Shown here one piece after another: positions 7,744 to 17,375 of a DNA stretch of 64,000 nucleotides; position 1 is the first letter of the stretch; every line of letters begins with the position of its first letter. The notes under the pieces were generated by a model. That model saw only the letters and a list, made by a program, of their open reading frames with translations. It searched no databases and had not been told where the DNA came from. A program made the translations under genes and the position numbers. Where the stretch lies: positions 62,001-126,000 of the forward strand of contig NZ_FNGC01000003.1 of assembly GCF_900102785.1 (NCBI RefSeq), given 5' to 3'. Origin of the DNA: Arthrobacter sp. ok362 (GTDB lineage: Bacteria > Actinomycetota > Actinomycetes > Actinomycetales > Micrococcaceae).

Positions 7744-9026
7744 GTCCGCTGGACCCCCAGGAATCCGCCTTCTCAGTTACCGCCGTGAATCCCGCCACCG
7801 AGACGGGCCGGATGGCCCCTAAGGAGTACGACGCCGTGCTCCTCGCCTCCTTCGGCGGACCCGAAGGCCAGGAGGACGTCATCCCGTTCCTCCGCAACGT
7901 CACCCGCGGCCGCGGCATCCCGGACGAACGCCTCGAAGAGGTCTCGCACCACTACCGCGCCAACGGCGGCATCAGCCCCATCAACCAGCAGAACCGTGAG
8001 CTCAAGGCCGGCCTGGAGGCCGAACTTGCCGGGCGCGGCATCGGGCTGCCCGTGTTCTGGGGCAACCGCAACTGGGACCCGTACATCCCGCAGACCCTGC
8101 AGGAGATCTACGACGCCGGCCACCGCAAGGTCCTTATGCTCACCACGAGCGCCTACTCCTGCTACTCCAGCTGCCGCCAGTACCGCGAGGACATCGGCAT
8201 GGCGCTGACGGAAACCGGACTCGACGGCAAGCTCGAGGTCGACAAGGTGCGCCAGTACTTTGACCACCCCGGATTCGTGGAACCCTTCATCGAAGGCACC
8301 GCCGCCGGCCTGACCGACGTCCGCGCCCAGCTGGCCGCGGCAGGCACTCCGGACGCCCCCGTGCACATCGTGTTCGCGACGCACTCCATCCCGACCCGCG
8401 ACGCCGAAGCCGCCGGCCGCTCCGAGGGCGAGTCCCGCCACTTCGAGGAAGACTCCGCCTACGTGGCCCAGCACCTGGCCACCGGGACCGAGGTCATCCG
8501 CCGGGTTGAAGCCGAGACCGGCCTCAGCGCCCCGTGGTCCCTCGTCTACCAGTCCCGGTCCGGCGCCCCGCACGTGCCATGGCTCGAACCCGACATCAAC
8601 GACGCCATCGAGGAGCTCGCCGGCCAGGGCGTCAAGGGCGTCGTGATCGTGCCGCTGGGCTTTGTCAGCGACCACATGGAAGTTGTCTGGGACCTTGACA
8701 CCGAAGCACTGGAGACCTGCGCCAAGCTGGGCGTGGCGGCCACCCGCGTCCCCACGCCCGGCACGCACGGCAAGTTCGTGGCCGGGATCGTGGACCTGAT
8801 CTGCGAGCGGACCGCGGCAAACAACATCGCCGACCGGCCACACCTGACCAAGCTCGGCCCCTGGTACGACATCTGCCGGCCCGGCTGCTGCACCAACTTC
8901 CGCGGCGAAAAGCCCACCATCGCCGGCGCCGACAGCACCGTCGGGACCGGGCACGATCCCTACCCGGCCGCAGCACCCGCCGCCGCGGATATGACGACCC
9001 CGGCAGCCGGTCAGGCAGTACTGTGA
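7740..9026 (+). CDS. cpfC: Coproporphyrin III ferrochelatase
   Basis: Inserts ferrous iron into coproporphyrin III. The 428-residue product contains LLASFGGPEG near the start, the catalytic His215 in FATHSIPTRDA and Glu314 in PLGFVSDHMEVVWD. Cys145 (in SSCRQYRED) and the C-terminal cysteines 379, 383 and 384 (ICRPGCC) are placed like ligands of the [2Fe-2S] cluster known in mycobacterial ferrochelatases; the exact spacing differs. A disordered N-terminal 28 residues and an Ala/Pro-rich tail flank the domain. Start ATG at 7740 overlaps the chdC stop by 4 bases, and its own TGA overlaps the GTG of hemC. Confidence 0.94.
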   Translation: MSPLDPQESAFSVTAVNPATETGRMAPKEYDAVLLASFGGPEGQEDVIPFLRNVTRGRGIPDERLEEVSHHYRANGGISPINQQNRELKAGLEAELAGRGIGLPVFWGNRNWDPYIPQTLQEIYDAGHRKVLMLTTSAYSCYSSCRQYREDIGMALTETGLDGKLEVDKVRQYFDHPGFVEPFIEGTAAGLTDVRAQLAAAGTPDAPVHIVFATHSIPTRDAEAAGRSEGESRHFEEDSAYVAQHLATGTEVIRRVEAETGLSAPWSLVYQSRSGAPHVPWLEPDINDAIEELAGQGVKGVVIVPLGFVSDHMEVVWDLDTEALETCAKLGVAATRVPTPGTHGKFVAGIVDLICERTAANNIADRPHLTKLGPWYDICRPGCCTNFRGEKPTIAGADSTVGTGHDPYPAAAPAAADMTTPAAGQAVL

Positions 9027-10021
9027 CCGTCCGGATCGGCACCCGCGCCAGCACGCTGGCGCTCACCCAGACCCAGCAGACCGCGGACCAGCTGGCCGCC
9101 GTCGGCGCCTTCCCCGTGGAACTGGTCCACATCCGGACCGAGGGCGATGTCCTCAAGGGCTCGCTGTCCCAGATGGGCGGCACCGGAGTGTTCGTGGCGG
9201 CCCTGCGCGATGCCCTGCTGCGGGACGTATGTGATGTGGCGGTGCATTCGCTCAAGGACCTGCCCACCGGAGCAGCCCTCGGGCTGACCCTCGCCGCGAC
9301 GCCCAAACGCGTCGATGTCCGCGACGTCCTCTGCGCCCGGGACGGGCTGAAGCTCGCGGATCTGCCTGCGGGCGCCACCGTTGGCACCGGCTCGCCACGG
9401 CGCGCTGCCCAGCTGCGCGCCGCCCGGCCCGACCTGGACATCCGGGACATCCGCGGCAACGTCGACACCCGGCTCGGACGGGTCCCCGGGTTGCCAGGCA
9501 ACCCGACCGACGCCGTCGTCGACGGCAAGTCCTGCGATCTCGACGCAGTCGTCCTCGCCGCCGCCGGCCTGCACCGGATCGGCCGGCTCGACGCTGTCAG
9601 CGAGTACCTCGAGACGGACATCATGCTGCCCGCTGCCGGGCAGGGTGCCCTCGCGATCGAATGCCGCACGGCCGACGCGCCCCGCAAAGAAGGGTCTACC
9701 GAAGGCTCCCAGGGCGTGCTGGCGAAGGCCCTCTCGGCCCTCGAAGACCCGGATACCCGGCTCGCCGTCACGGCCGAACGCGCTTTGCTGGCCCGTCTGG
9801 AGGCCGGATGCGCCGCCCCCGTGGGCGCCTACGCCTACCGCAAGGGCAGCATGCTGTACCTCGAAGCGGTGGTCTGCGCTGTCGACGGCACGGCAACCGT
9901 GCGCGACAAGAAGGCCACCGATGGCCTCACCGAGGTCGGCGCAACGCTGCTCGGGATCGAGCTGGCGGAAGTCCTGCTGGCCCGCGGCGCCGCCGGCATC
10001 GCCGACCTGACAGCTTCCTGA
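9023..10021 (+). CDS. hemC: Porphobilinogen deaminase (hydroxymethylbilane synthase)
   Basis: Polymerises four porphobilinogens into hydroxymethylbilane. The 332-residue protein starts VRIGTRASTLALTQT, includes the HSLKDLPT loop with the catalytic-region Asp/Lys, GTGSPRRAAQL and DIRGNVDTRL for substrate carboxylate binding, and LEAGCAAPVGAYA where Cys carries the dipyrromethane cofactor. A short charged insert (DAPRKEGSTEGSQG) precedes domain 3. The GTG start overlaps the ferrochelatase TGA by 4 bases, indicating coupled translation. hemD follows after 20 bases. Confidence 0.95.
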   Translation: MTVRIGTRASTLALTQTQQTADQLAAVGAFPVELVHIRTEGDVLKGSLSQMGGTGVFVAALRDALLRDVCDVAVHSLKDLPTGAALGLTLAATPKRVDVRDVLCARDGLKLADLPAGATVGTGSPRRAAQLRAARPDLDIRDIRGNVDTRLGRVPGLPGNPTDAVVDGKSCDLDAVVLAAAGLHRIGRLDAVSEYLETDIMLPAAGQGALAIECRTADAPRKEGSTEGSQGVLAKALSALEDPDTRLAVTAERALLARLEAGCAAPVGAYAYRKGSMLYLEAVVCAVDGTATVRDKKATDGLTEVGATLLGIELAEVLLARGAAGIADLTAS

Positions 10022-10041
10022 ACCGCGGATTCCACCACTTC

Positions 10042-10980
10042 ATGGAACGGCACAGCGACCGCAACCACACGGGCGGGCCACCCGGCATGCAGGTGCCGGA
10101 CGGCGCCCGCGTGCTCGTTGCCCGCAGCCCGGACCGGGCGGGGGAGCTCGTCACGGCCCTCCGCCGTGTCGGTGCCGAGCCCTTGCTCCTGCCACTGATC
10201 GACTTCGAGCAGGCGAGCGACCAGCACTCCCTCGATGTCGCCTTCGACGCCCTCGGCGCCGGGGCCTACACGTGGCTCGTGATCAGCAGTGTGACCACCG
10301 TCCAGGCTCTTGAGGCGAAAGCGGCCGAACGCGGCGCCTCCCTCAGCAGCTGGCTGCCCGGCAGCATCCTCGTGGCCACGATCGGCCCGGCGACCCGCAG
10401 TTTCCTGGAATCCCGGGGCATCAGCGTCGACCTTGCACCGACGGGCCAGCAATCCGGAACGGGCCTGCTCGGCATCTGGCCCGCGAGCCAAGGCAGCGTG
10501 CTCCTGCCCCAGGCGGACATCGCCGACCCGCGGCTCCGCAAGGGCCTCGAGGCGCGCGGTGCCTCCGTCCAGGCCGTCACCGCCTACAACACCGTCGACT
10601 ATCCGGCGGATCCGCGCCGGGCCCTGCCCGCCTCGCCGCAGACCGGTTCCGCAGGGCAGGACGCACCGCCGCCCACCGTGCTCACCGTGGCCGAGGCGAA
10701 GGCGGAAATCAGTGCCGGCCGGCTGCACGCCGTCGTCGCCGCCTCGCCCAGCGCCGCCCGCCGCATCCACGCGGACCTCGCCCCGCTGGGGAACTGCCGT
10801 TTCGTCGCCATCGGACGCTCGACGGCGGCCGAGGCAGCCTCCCTCGGACTCACCGTCGCCGCCGTCGCCCAGGAGCCGACGGCGTCCGGCCTGGTAGCCG
10901 CCGTCGTCCGGTCCCTGGACCACCAGCACTCGCCACCTCATCCCTCAGTCGCAGAGCCCACAGCAAAGGACACCATATGA
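10042..10980 (+). CDS. hemD: Uroporphyrinogen-III synthase
   Basis: Closes hydroxymethylbilane with inversion of ring D. The family is poorly conserved; recognised here by fold-level features in a 312-residue protein: [21 protein letters not shown] at the start, [29 protein letters not shown], a central hinge with QADIADPRL and VTAYNTV, and [13 protein letters not shown] with the C-terminal [17 protein letters not shown]. Position between hemC and hemB supports it. The frame is open far upstream inside hemC; ATG 10042 leaves a 20-base gap, and ATG 10087 is a shorter alternative. Its TGA overlaps the hemB ATG by 4 bases. Confidence 0.9.
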   Translation: MERHSDRNHTGGPPGMQVPDGARVLVARSPDRAGELVTALRRVGAEPLLLPLIDFEQASDQHSLDVAFDALGAGAYTWLVISSVTTVQALEAKAAERGASLSSWLPGSILVATIGPATRSFLESRGISVDLAPTGQQSGTGLLGIWPASQGSVLLPQADIADPRLRKGLEARGASVQAVTAYNTVDYPADPRRALPASPQTGSAGQDAPPPTVLTVAEAKAEISAGRLHAVVAASPSAARRIHADLAPLGNCRFVAIGRSTAAEAASLGLTVAAVAQEPTASGLVAAVVRSLDHQHSPPHPSVAEPTAKDTI

Positions 10981-11960
10981 GCTTCCCGACCCACCGCCCA
11001 CGCCGGCTCCGCACCACCCCGGCAATGCGCCGGCTGACCGCTGAACACCGGCTCTCGGCCTCGGAGCTCGTCCTGCCGGCCTTCATCCGCGAAGGCCTGA
11101 CCGAGCCCAATCCGATCGCCTCGATGCCCGGCGTGCAGCAGCACACCACCGATTCGCTCAGGCGCGCCGCCGCCGAGGCCGTGCAGCTGGGCGTCGGCGG
11201 CATCATGCTGTTCGGCGTCCCCGCGGTCCGGGACGCGCGGGGAACGGCCTCCCTGGACTCCGACGGTGTGTTGAACAAGGCCATCCGGGACGTCCGGGCC
11301 GAGGTCGGCGACGAACTCGTGGTCATGAGCGACGTGTGCCTCGACGAATTCACCGACCACGGCCACTGCGGCGTCCTCGACGCCAACGGCTACGTCGACA
11401 ACGACGCCACCCTGGAGATCTACGGCCAGATGGCGGTCGCGCAGGCGGAGGCCGGCGCCCACGTCCTGGGCCCCTCGGGCATGATGGACGGCCAGGTCGC
11501 CGTGATCCGGCAGGCCCTCGAGGACGCCGGGCACGCCAACACCGCCATCGTGGCCTACGCAGCGAAGTATGCCTCCGCGTTCTACGGCCCGTTCCGCGAG
11601 GCCGTCGACTCGCAGTTGACCGGCGACCGGCGCACCTACCAGATGGACGCCGCCAACCGCCGGGAGGCGATCCTCGAGGTGGACCTGGACCTGGCCGAAG
11701 GCGCCGACATGGTCATGGTCAAGCCTGCCATGAGCTACCTCGACATCCTCGCCGACGTCGCCGCCATGAGCCCCGTCCCCGTGGCCGCCTACCAGATTTC
11801 CGGCGAGTACTCGATGATCGAGGCCGCCGCCGCGAACGGCTGGATCGACCGCCGGGCCGCCATCACCGAGTCCGTCCTGGGCATCAAGCGCGCCGGCGCC
11901 AACATGGTGCTGACCTACTGGGCGAGCGAGCTTGCCGGCTGGCTGAAGGAATCCCGGTGA
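10977..11960 (+). CDS. hemB: Delta-aminolevulinic acid dehydratase (porphobilinogen synthase)
   Basis: Condenses two ALA molecules into porphobilinogen. The 327-residue protein has [10 protein letters not shown] at the start, both Schiff-base lysines (in [14 protein letters not shown] and [13 protein letters not shown]), and [13 protein letters not shown]. The metal loop reads [14 protein letters not shown]: two of the three zinc cysteines of the classical type are present, the middle one is Asp, so the active-site metal preference is uncertain. Overlaps hemD by 4 bases upstream and the LLM gene by 4 bases downstream, placing all three in one coupled unit. Confidence 0.95.
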   Translation: MSFPTHRPRRLRTTPAMRRLTAEHRLSASELVLPAFIREGLTEPNPIASMPGVQQHTTDSLRRAAAEAVQLGVGGIMLFGVPAVRDARGTASLDSDGVLNKAIRDVRAEVGDELVVMSDVCLDEFTDHGHCGVLDANGYVDNDATLEIYGQMAVAQAEAGAHVLGPSGMMDGQVAVIRQALEDAGHANTAIVAYAAKYASAFYGPFREAVDSQLTGDRRTYQMDAANRREAILEVDLDLAEGADMVMVKPAMSYLDILADVAAMSPVPVAAYQISGEYSMIEAAAANGWIDRRAAITESVLGIKRAGANMVLTYWASELAGWLKESR

Positions 11961-13081
11961 ACGCGGCCCCCGAGCCCCGGATCTCCACGCCCATTTCCCC
12001 ACCCACTGCGCCGGTGGGGTCCAACCGCATCCTCCTCGGCCTGAACACCTTCGGCGATGTCGGCGTCTTCCCGGACGGCCGCCCCGTCCCGCACGCCCAG
12101 GTTCTGCGGCAGCTCTTGGAACAGGCCGAACTCGCGGACGAGGTCGGCCTGCACGCCTTCGCGGTAGGGGAGCACCACCGCCGCGACTTCGCGGTCTCCG
12201 CCCCGGAGGTCTTCCTGGCCGCGGCGGCCGCCCGCACCAAGAGCATCCGGCTCGGCTCCGCCGTGACAGTGCTCAGCTCCGATGACCCGATCCGGGTCTT
12301 CCAGCGCTTCGCCACCGTGGACGCCATCTCCGGCGGCCGGGCAGAGGTCATGCTGGGCCGCGGGTCCTTCATCGAATCCTTCCCGCTGTTCGGCCTCGAC
12401 CTGGCCGACTACGAGGTCCTCTTCGAAGAAAAGCTCGAGCTCTTCGACAAGGTCCGGGCACAAAGACCGGTCCACTGGGAGGGACGCACCCGGCCGGCCA
12501 TCAACGGCTTGAGCGTCTATCCGCCGCTGGAACACCACCTTCTGCCGACTTGGATCGGCGTCGGCGGCACCCCCGAGTCTGTGCTGCGCTGCGCCGAGTA
12601 CGGCTACCCGATCATCTTCGCGATCATCGGCGGCCAGCCGCGGTCCTTCGCGCCCCTGGCCAACCTCTACCGTGAGGCCATGGCCAAGTACGGCCACCCA
12701 ATGCAGCAGATGGCGACGCATTCACCCGGCCACGTTGCCGCCACGGATGAGGAAGCCCGCGAGGAGTTCTTCCCGCACTGGCTCGAGCAGCGGAACAGGA
12801 TTGGGTCCGAACGCGGCTGGGGTCCGGCCAGCCGGGGCGAGTTCGACGCGATGTGCACCCCCGAGGGAGCCCTCTATGTTGGCTCCCCGGAAACCGTGGC
12901 CGCGAAGGTCGCCCTGCTCAAGAAGAACCTGGGCGTGGACCGCTTTGATCTCAAGTACAGCAACGGCACCCTGCCGCACGCGGCCATGATGCGCTCCATC
13001 GAACTGTTCGGCACCGAAGTGGCGCCCCGCGTGGCCGCGCTGCTGGCCGCGCATTCACCTGGCCGCGAACTGAAAGAATAG
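11957..13081 (+). CDS. LLM class flavin-dependent oxidoreductase inside the heme operon
   Basis: A 374-residue luciferase-like monooxygenase-fold protein. Seen: [12 protein letters not shown] at the first strand, [59 protein letters not shown] and [20 protein letters not shown], typical of FMN- (or F420-) using LLM proteins; the substrate is unknown. The GTG start overlaps the hemB TGA by 4 bases and hemL follows after 5 bases, so it is embedded by translational coupling in the heme operon. The N-terminal ~25 residues are Pro-rich. The frame extends upstream within hemB but homology starts only after the GTG. Confidence 0.88.
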   Translation: MNAAPEPRISTPISPPTAPVGSNRILLGLNTFGDVGVFPDGRPVPHAQVLRQLLEQAELADEVGLHAFAVGEHHRRDFAVSAPEVFLAAAAARTKSIRLGSAVTVLSSDDPIRVFQRFATVDAISGGRAEVMLGRGSFIESFPLFGLDLADYEVLFEEKLELFDKVRAQRPVHWEGRTRPAINGLSVYPPLEHHLLPTWIGVGGTPESVLRCAEYGYPIIFAIIGGQPRSFAPLANLYREAMAKYGHPMQQMATHSPGHVAATDEEAREEFFPHWLEQRNRIGSERGWGPASRGEFDAMCTPEGALYVGSPETVAAKVALLKKNLGVDRFDLKYSNGTLPHAAMMRSIELFGTEVAPRVAALLAAHSPGRELKE

Positions 13082-13086
13082 GAACC

Positions 13087-14418
13087 ATGACTTCCAGCAT
13101 GCCTCGCAACGAGGAACTCTTTGACCGCGCCCGCCAGCTGATGCCGGGCGGCGTGAACTCACCCGTGCGCGCCTTCGGCTCCGTGGGCGGGACGCCGCGG
13201 TTCATGGTGTCCGCAAAGGGTGCCTACCTGACCGACGCCGACGGTGCCGACTACGTCGACCTCGTCTGCTCCTGGGGCCCGGCGCTGCTGGGACACGCCC
13301 ACCCGGAGGTCCTCGCCGCCGTGCACGCCGCCGTCGACCGCGGGCTGTCCTTTGGCGCCTCCACACCGGACGAGGCTAACCTCGCCGCCATCGTCAAGGA
13401 GCGCGTCCCGGCCGCCGAACGCGTCCGGATGGTCTCCACCGGCACCGAGGCGACCATGACCGCCGTCCGGCTGGCCCGCGGCTTCACGGGGCGGAACCTC
13501 ATCATCAAGTTCGCCGGCTGCTACCACGGCCACCTCGACGGCCTCCTCGCCGCCGCGGGCTCCGGGCTGGCGACCCTCGCGCTGCCCGGCTCGGCCGGCG
13601 TCACCGCCGCGACTGCTGCCGAGACCCTCGTGCTGCCCTACAACGACCTCCACGCCGTCGAAGCCGCCTTCGCCAAGCACGGCGCCAGCATCGCCGCTGT
13701 CATCACCGAAGCCGCTCCCGCCAACATGGGCGTGGTCACCCCCGGCGACGGCTTCAACGCCGGCCTTTCCCGGATCACCCGCGAGCACGGCGCCCTGCTG
13801 ATCCTCGACGAGGTCCTGACCGGCTTCCGCACCGGCTATTCCGGCTACTGGGGCCTGACCGGAGGGGCGGCCGACGCCGCCGAGCCGTGGGCCCCGGACC
13901 TGCTGACGTTCGGGAAGGTGATTGGCGGCGGCATGCCGACGGCGGCCCTCGGCGGCCGCGCCGAGGTCATGGACTACCTTGCGCCCGTGGGGCCCGTCTA
14001 CCAGGCCGGAACCCTGTCCGGTAACCCGGTGGCCATGGCCGCCGGGGTCGCGACCCTCACGCACGCCACCCCCGACGTGTATTCGTTCGTGGACGCCCGC
14101 TCGCTCGAACTCTCCGCGGCGCTGTCCTCCGCGCTCGACGCGGCCGGCGTGGACCACTCCATCCAGCGCGCGGGCAACCTGTTCTCCGTGGCCTTCGGCA
14201 CGGGCGCCCGCGGTGTCCACAACTATGACGACGCCCAGGGCCAGGAAGTGTTCCGCTACGCCCCGTTCTTCCACTCCATGCTTGACTCAGGGGTCTACCT
14301 GCCCCCGTCGGTCTTCGAAGCATGGTTCCTCTCCGCCGCGCACGACGACACCGCGATGAACCGGATCTTCGACGCCCTGCCGGCCGCGGCGAAGGCGGCG
14401 GCCCGCGCCAAGCCGTAG
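13087..14418 (+). CDS. hemL: Glutamate-1-semialdehyde 2,1-aminomutase
   Basis: PLP enzyme that moves the amino group of glutamate-1-semialdehyde to give 5-aminolevulinate, directly downstream of HemA in the pathway. 443 residues: [22 protein letters not shown] at the N-terminus, [36 protein letters not shown] for PLP ring contact, and Lys277 in [16 protein letters not shown] as the Schiff-base lysine, then [17 protein letters not shown] at 13087 with an AGGAA Shine-Dalgarno. Last gene of the operon, followed by a strong hairpin terminator. Confidence 0.96.
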   Translation: MTSSMPRNEELFDRARQLMPGGVNSPVRAFGSVGGTPRFMVSAKGAYLTDADGADYVDLVCSWGPALLGHAHPEVLAAVHAAVDRGLSFGASTPDEANLAAIVKERVPAAERVRMVSTGTEATMTAVRLARGFTGRNLIIKFAGCYHGHLDGLLAAAGSGLATLALPGSAGVTAATAAETLVLPYNDLHAVEAAFAKHGASIAAVITEAAPANMGVVTPGDGFNAGLSRITREHGALLILDEVLTGFRTGYSGYWGLTGGAADAAEPWAPDLLTFGKVIGGGMPTAALGGRAEVMDYLAPVGPVYQAGTLSGNPVAMAAGVATLTHATPDVYSFVDARSLELSAALSSALDAAGVDHSIQRAGNLFSVAFGTGARGVHNYDDAQGQEVFRYAPFFHSMLDSGVYLPPSVFEAWFLSAAHDDTAMNRIFDALPAAAKAAARAKP

Positions 14419-14450
14419 CCTGCCCCTCAACTCCTGGGGTCCTTAAACGA

Positions 14451-14487
14451 CTGATGGCACCCGCAGCGGCGGGTGCCATCAGTTTTT
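14451..14487 (+). terminator. Terminator closing the heme operon
   Basis: Perfect 14-bp stem (CTGATGGCACCCGC with complement), AGCG loop and TTTTT. It separates hemL from the convergent ABC transporter operon. Confidence 0.9.
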
Positions 14488-14511
14488 AATCCTGCCGCAG
14501 CGGCCGGCGGA

Positions 14512-15249
14512 CTAGAGAACGTCCGCGAGGAACCCCTGCAGCCGTTCGGTCTCCGGGCTCGTAAAGATCTGTTCCGGCGGACCGGACTCCACGACGACGC
14601 CGCCGTCCATGAACGTGACGGTGTCCGAGACATTGCGGGAGAAGCCCATCTCGTGGGTCACCACCACCATGGTCATGCCGCCCTTGGCGAGGTCGGCCAT
14701 CAGGGCCAGTACACCCTTGACGAGCTCGGGGTCGAGGGCAGAGGTGGCCTCGTCGAAGAACATCACCTCCGGCTTCATGGCCAAGGCGCGCGCAATGGCG
14801 ACGCGCTGCTGCTGGCCACCGGAAAGGTTGGCGGGACGCGCGTCGGCCTTGTGCTTGAGTCCCACCAGGTCGAGCTGCTCGAGCGCTTCGGCCTGGGCCT
14901 GCTCGGCCGGCAGCTTGCGCAGCTTCCGCAGGGCGAGCGAGACGTTGTCCGCCACGGTCTTGTGCGGGAACAGGTTGAACTGCTGGAACACCATGCCGAT
15001 CCGCTGGCGCAGTTCGTCCGGGTTGTCGTTCAGGACCGAGCGGCCATCCAGCAGGATGTCGCCTTGATCCGGTTCGATCAGGCGGTTCATGACCCGCAGC
15101 AGCGTGGACTTGCCCGAACCGGAGGGGCCGATCACCGAGGCGGTGGTGCCCTTCCCGACGTGCAGGTCGATGCCGCGGAGGACATGGTTGGAGCCGAAGG
15201 ACAGGTGCAGGTTCTTGCCGGTCAGCGAGCCGGAGGCGAATTCGCTCAT
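14512..15249 (-). CDS. Amino acid ABC transporter ATP-binding protein
   Basis: A 245-residue ATPase of the polar amino-acid (GlnQ/GluA) type. Walker [11 protein letters not shown]-loop, signature [15 protein letters not shown] and Walker [16 protein letters not shown] followed by the H-loop VVTHEMGF are intact, so it should be active. It is the last gene of a three-gene minus-strand operon; its start overlaps the permease stop by 4 bases. The uptake substrate is probably a polar or acidic amino acid; which one cannot be read from the sequence. Confidence 0.93.
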   Translation of the reverse strand: MSEFASGSLTGKNLHLSFGSNHVLRGIDLHVGKGTTASVIGPSGSGKSTLLRVMNRLIEPDQGDILLDGRSVLNDNPDELRQRIGMVFQQFNLFPHKTVADNVSLALRKLRKLPAEQAQAEALEQLDLVGLKHKADARPANLSGGQQQRVAIARALAMKPEVMFFDEATSALDPELVKGVLALMADLAKGGMTMVVVTHEMGFSRNVSDTVTFMDGGVVVESGPPEQIFTSPETERLQGFLADVL

Positions 15250-16010
15250 GGCTGTGCTCCCTTCCCGATCAGGGCCGCAGCGTCGTCCGGCTGCCGTTTC
15301 TCCGGACGGCCGGTGCGCAGGCGGTTGTCGATGTAGTTGACCAAGTGGGTGAGCGGAACGGTCAGCAGCAGGTACATGAACGCCGCGGCAACCAGCGGCG
15401 ACAGGTTCCCCGTGATGGCCGCGGCGTCGTTACCGATCCGGAAGATCTCGCGTTGGCTGGCGATCAGGCCCAGCAGGTAGATCAGGGACGAGTCCTTGAT
15501 CAGCGAAATGAACTGGTTGACCAGGGCCGGGAGCACCCGGCGGATGCCCTGCGGAATCACCACGAGGCGCATGGAGGAGCCATAGCTGAATCCCAGGGCC
15601 CGGGACGCCTCCAACTGGCCTTTTTCCACGCTTTGGATGCCCGAGCGGAAGATCTCGCCGATGTACGCCGCTGCCATGAGCGTCAGGGCGAAGATGGCGA
15701 GCGGGAACGGGTTCGTGGATCCGGTCGCTACCCGGACCACGGGCCCAAGCCCGAGGCCGATGAGGAGGATGATCACAATCGCCGGGACGCCCCGGAACAC
15801 ATCCGTGTAGATCCGGGAGAGCCAACGCAGCGCAGTGATCCGGGACGTGCCCATGATGGCCAGGATCATGCCCAGGATGCACCCGAGCACGCCCGCGGAA
15901 ACCGCCAGGATCAGGGTATTGGGCAGGCCGAACCTAATCATGTTCGGTAGGACGGCTGCCATCGCCTCCCAGTCAAAGAAGGTCTTTACGAGTTGATCGA
16001 GTGCATCCAT
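15246..16010 (-). CDS. Amino acid ABC transporter permease
   Basis: A 254-residue inner-membrane permease of the HisM/GlnP family. It has the [20 protein letters not shown] helix typical of the family start, then [22 protein letters not shown] and the EAA loop [37 protein letters not shown] that contacts the ATPase. It is the only permease in the operon, so the channel is presumably a homodimer. It starts 3 bases after the binding-protein stop. The C-terminal ~20 residues are hydrophilic and extend past the last helix. Confidence 0.93.
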   Translation of the reverse strand: MDALDQLVKTFFDWEAMAAVLPNMIRFGLPNTLILAVSAGVLGCILGMILAIMGTSRITALRWLSRIYTDVFRGVPAIVIILLIGLGLGPVVRVATGSTNPFPLAIFALTLMAAAYIGEIFRSGIQSVEKGQLEASRALGFSYGSSMRLVVIPQGIRRVLPALVNQFISLIKDSSLIYLLGLIASQREIFRIGNDAAAITGNLSPLVAAAFMYLLLTVPLTHLVNYIDNRLRTGRPEKRQPDDAAALIGKGAQP

Positions 16011-16013
16011 CGA

Positions 16014-16952
16014 CTAGGACTTCGGAACGGTGACAGCCTTGGAGCCCGGGGACCACGTGGCCGGGGTCTCGCGGTCCGGGTACCATTCCTTGGTCAGCTT
16101 GGACCAGGTGCCGTCGGCAATCACGGCGTCTAGGCCGGAGTTCAGCGCGTCAATGAGCGGCTGGTTTTCCTTGTTCACGGCGTACGCGGTGAAGTTCTGG
16201 GTGTTCACAACCGACTCGGCGATGACCGTGCCGTCGCCTTCCTTGACCTGGCCGGTGGCCTGCTGGGACGGTGCGACCCAGGCGTCAACCTGGCCGTTCT
16301 TCAGGTTGGCGTAGGCGGTGTTGTAGTCCTCGAAGCGGACGGGCTCGATCTGGAGGGTGTTCGTGACGTAGTCATCCTGCACGGTGCCCTGGACTACGGC
16401 GATGCGGGTGTCCTTGGTCAGGTCCTTGAATCCCTTGATGTTCGAGTCCTTCTTCGCGACCACGGCCATGTAGCCGAAGTCGTATCCGTTGGTGAAGCCC
16501 ACGGTCTTGCGGCGGGCGTCGGTGGTGGAAATCGAGGAAGACCCGAGGTCGAACTGCTTGTTCTGGACCTGGGCGAGCAGCGACGCGAAGCCGGTCGCCT
16601 TGAACTCCACCTTGAGGCCCAGCTTGTCCGCGATGGCGCGCAGGAGCTCGTTGTCGTAGCCGGTGAATTTGCCGTTCTTGTCAATGTAGATGTTCGGCGG
16701 GGCGTCCGAAAGGGTGCCCACGGTGAGCGTTCCATCGCTGATGAGGCCGAGCTTGGACTTGTCGATCTTGTCCAGGGGAGTGACGTCCTTGGTCGTGTAT
16801 TTGTCCAAGGATTTCTGGTCGCTGCCCTGGAGGGCATCGGACGATGACGCCGTTGTCTGCCCCGACCCGCCGCCGCACGCTGCAAGGGAGACCGCCACGG
16901 CGATGGCCACGGGAACGGTTGTCAGCCACTTCAAGGCTTTGCTTTTCATCAC
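16014..16952 (-). CDS. Amino acid ABC transporter substrate-binding lipoprotein
   Basis: A 312-residue extracytoplasmic binding protein of SBP family 3. An N-terminal signal with lipobox LAAC (Cys near residue 26) anchors it to the membrane. After a Ser/Thr linker come the family features GTLTVGTLSDAPPNIYID, FTGYDNELLRAIADKLGL, VEFKATGFASLLAQVQNKQFD and GYMAVVAKKDS, then VVQGTVQDDYV. It captures the solute for the adjacent permease and ATPase. The GTG at 16952 precedes an in-frame ATG at 16949; either gives nearly the same product. Confidence 0.92.
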   Translation of the reverse strand: MMKSKALKWLTTVPVAIAVAVSLAACGGGSGQTTASSSDALQGSDQKSLDKYTTKDVTPLDKIDKSKLGLISDGTLTVGTLSDAPPNIYIDKNGKFTGYDNELLRAIADKLGLKVEFKATGFASLLAQVQNKQFDLGSSSISTTDARRKTVGFTNGYDFGYMAVVAKKDSNIKGFKDLTKDTRIAVVQGTVQDDYVTNTLQIEPVRFEDYNTAYANLKNGQVDAWVAPSQQATGQVKEGDGTVIAESVVNTQNFTAYAVNKENQPLIDALNSGLDAVIADGTWSKLTKEWYPDRETPATWSPGSKAVTVPKS

Positions 16953-17375
16953 GCAATCACTTTCGTCTGAAATTCAGTGGGTCGCGGGAGGCTCATCGGG
17001 TCCCTGGCCGCTGGCTTGGGCGCCGGGTGGAGCAGACACGCCGCGAAAGATAATTGTGTCATCCGACGTGGACGCCCATTCAATCCGAACGAATCGGAGC
17101 AGAAGGGAGCATCCTGCGAAGTATCTTCAAGATCCCGGGTGATCGGCGGTGATCCGGGTAGTGCCGGCAGGGAGAGGCGGAATCATCGGCGTCGGAGCAG
17201 CCGGCAGATGGAAGCCCCAGGCAGTGTGAGCTCCGTCGCAATCACTGGAATTACGCGCAGCGGGGGTCTAGTTAAGCGTTTCCTTCGGCGAACGTTTCGT
17301 TTTAGGAAGTGCTCCCGCGCCGGCTTCCCGACGTCCAGGAGTACCGGCGTTCAGAAGTCCCTGCGTTCAGAAATC
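16953..17375. other. Non-coding gap between ABC importer and exonuclease gene
   Basis: No convincing gene. It should hold the promoter of the minus-strand ABC operon; an AT-rich patch around 17050-17060 is a possible location. Two near-identical 13-mers (CGTTCAGAARTCC) at 17348-17360 and 17364-17376 lie at the 3' end of the exonuclease gene. Several GATCC/GGGTGATC-like short repeats occur around 17130-17160, without an obvious RNA structure that I can name. Confidence 0.4.
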
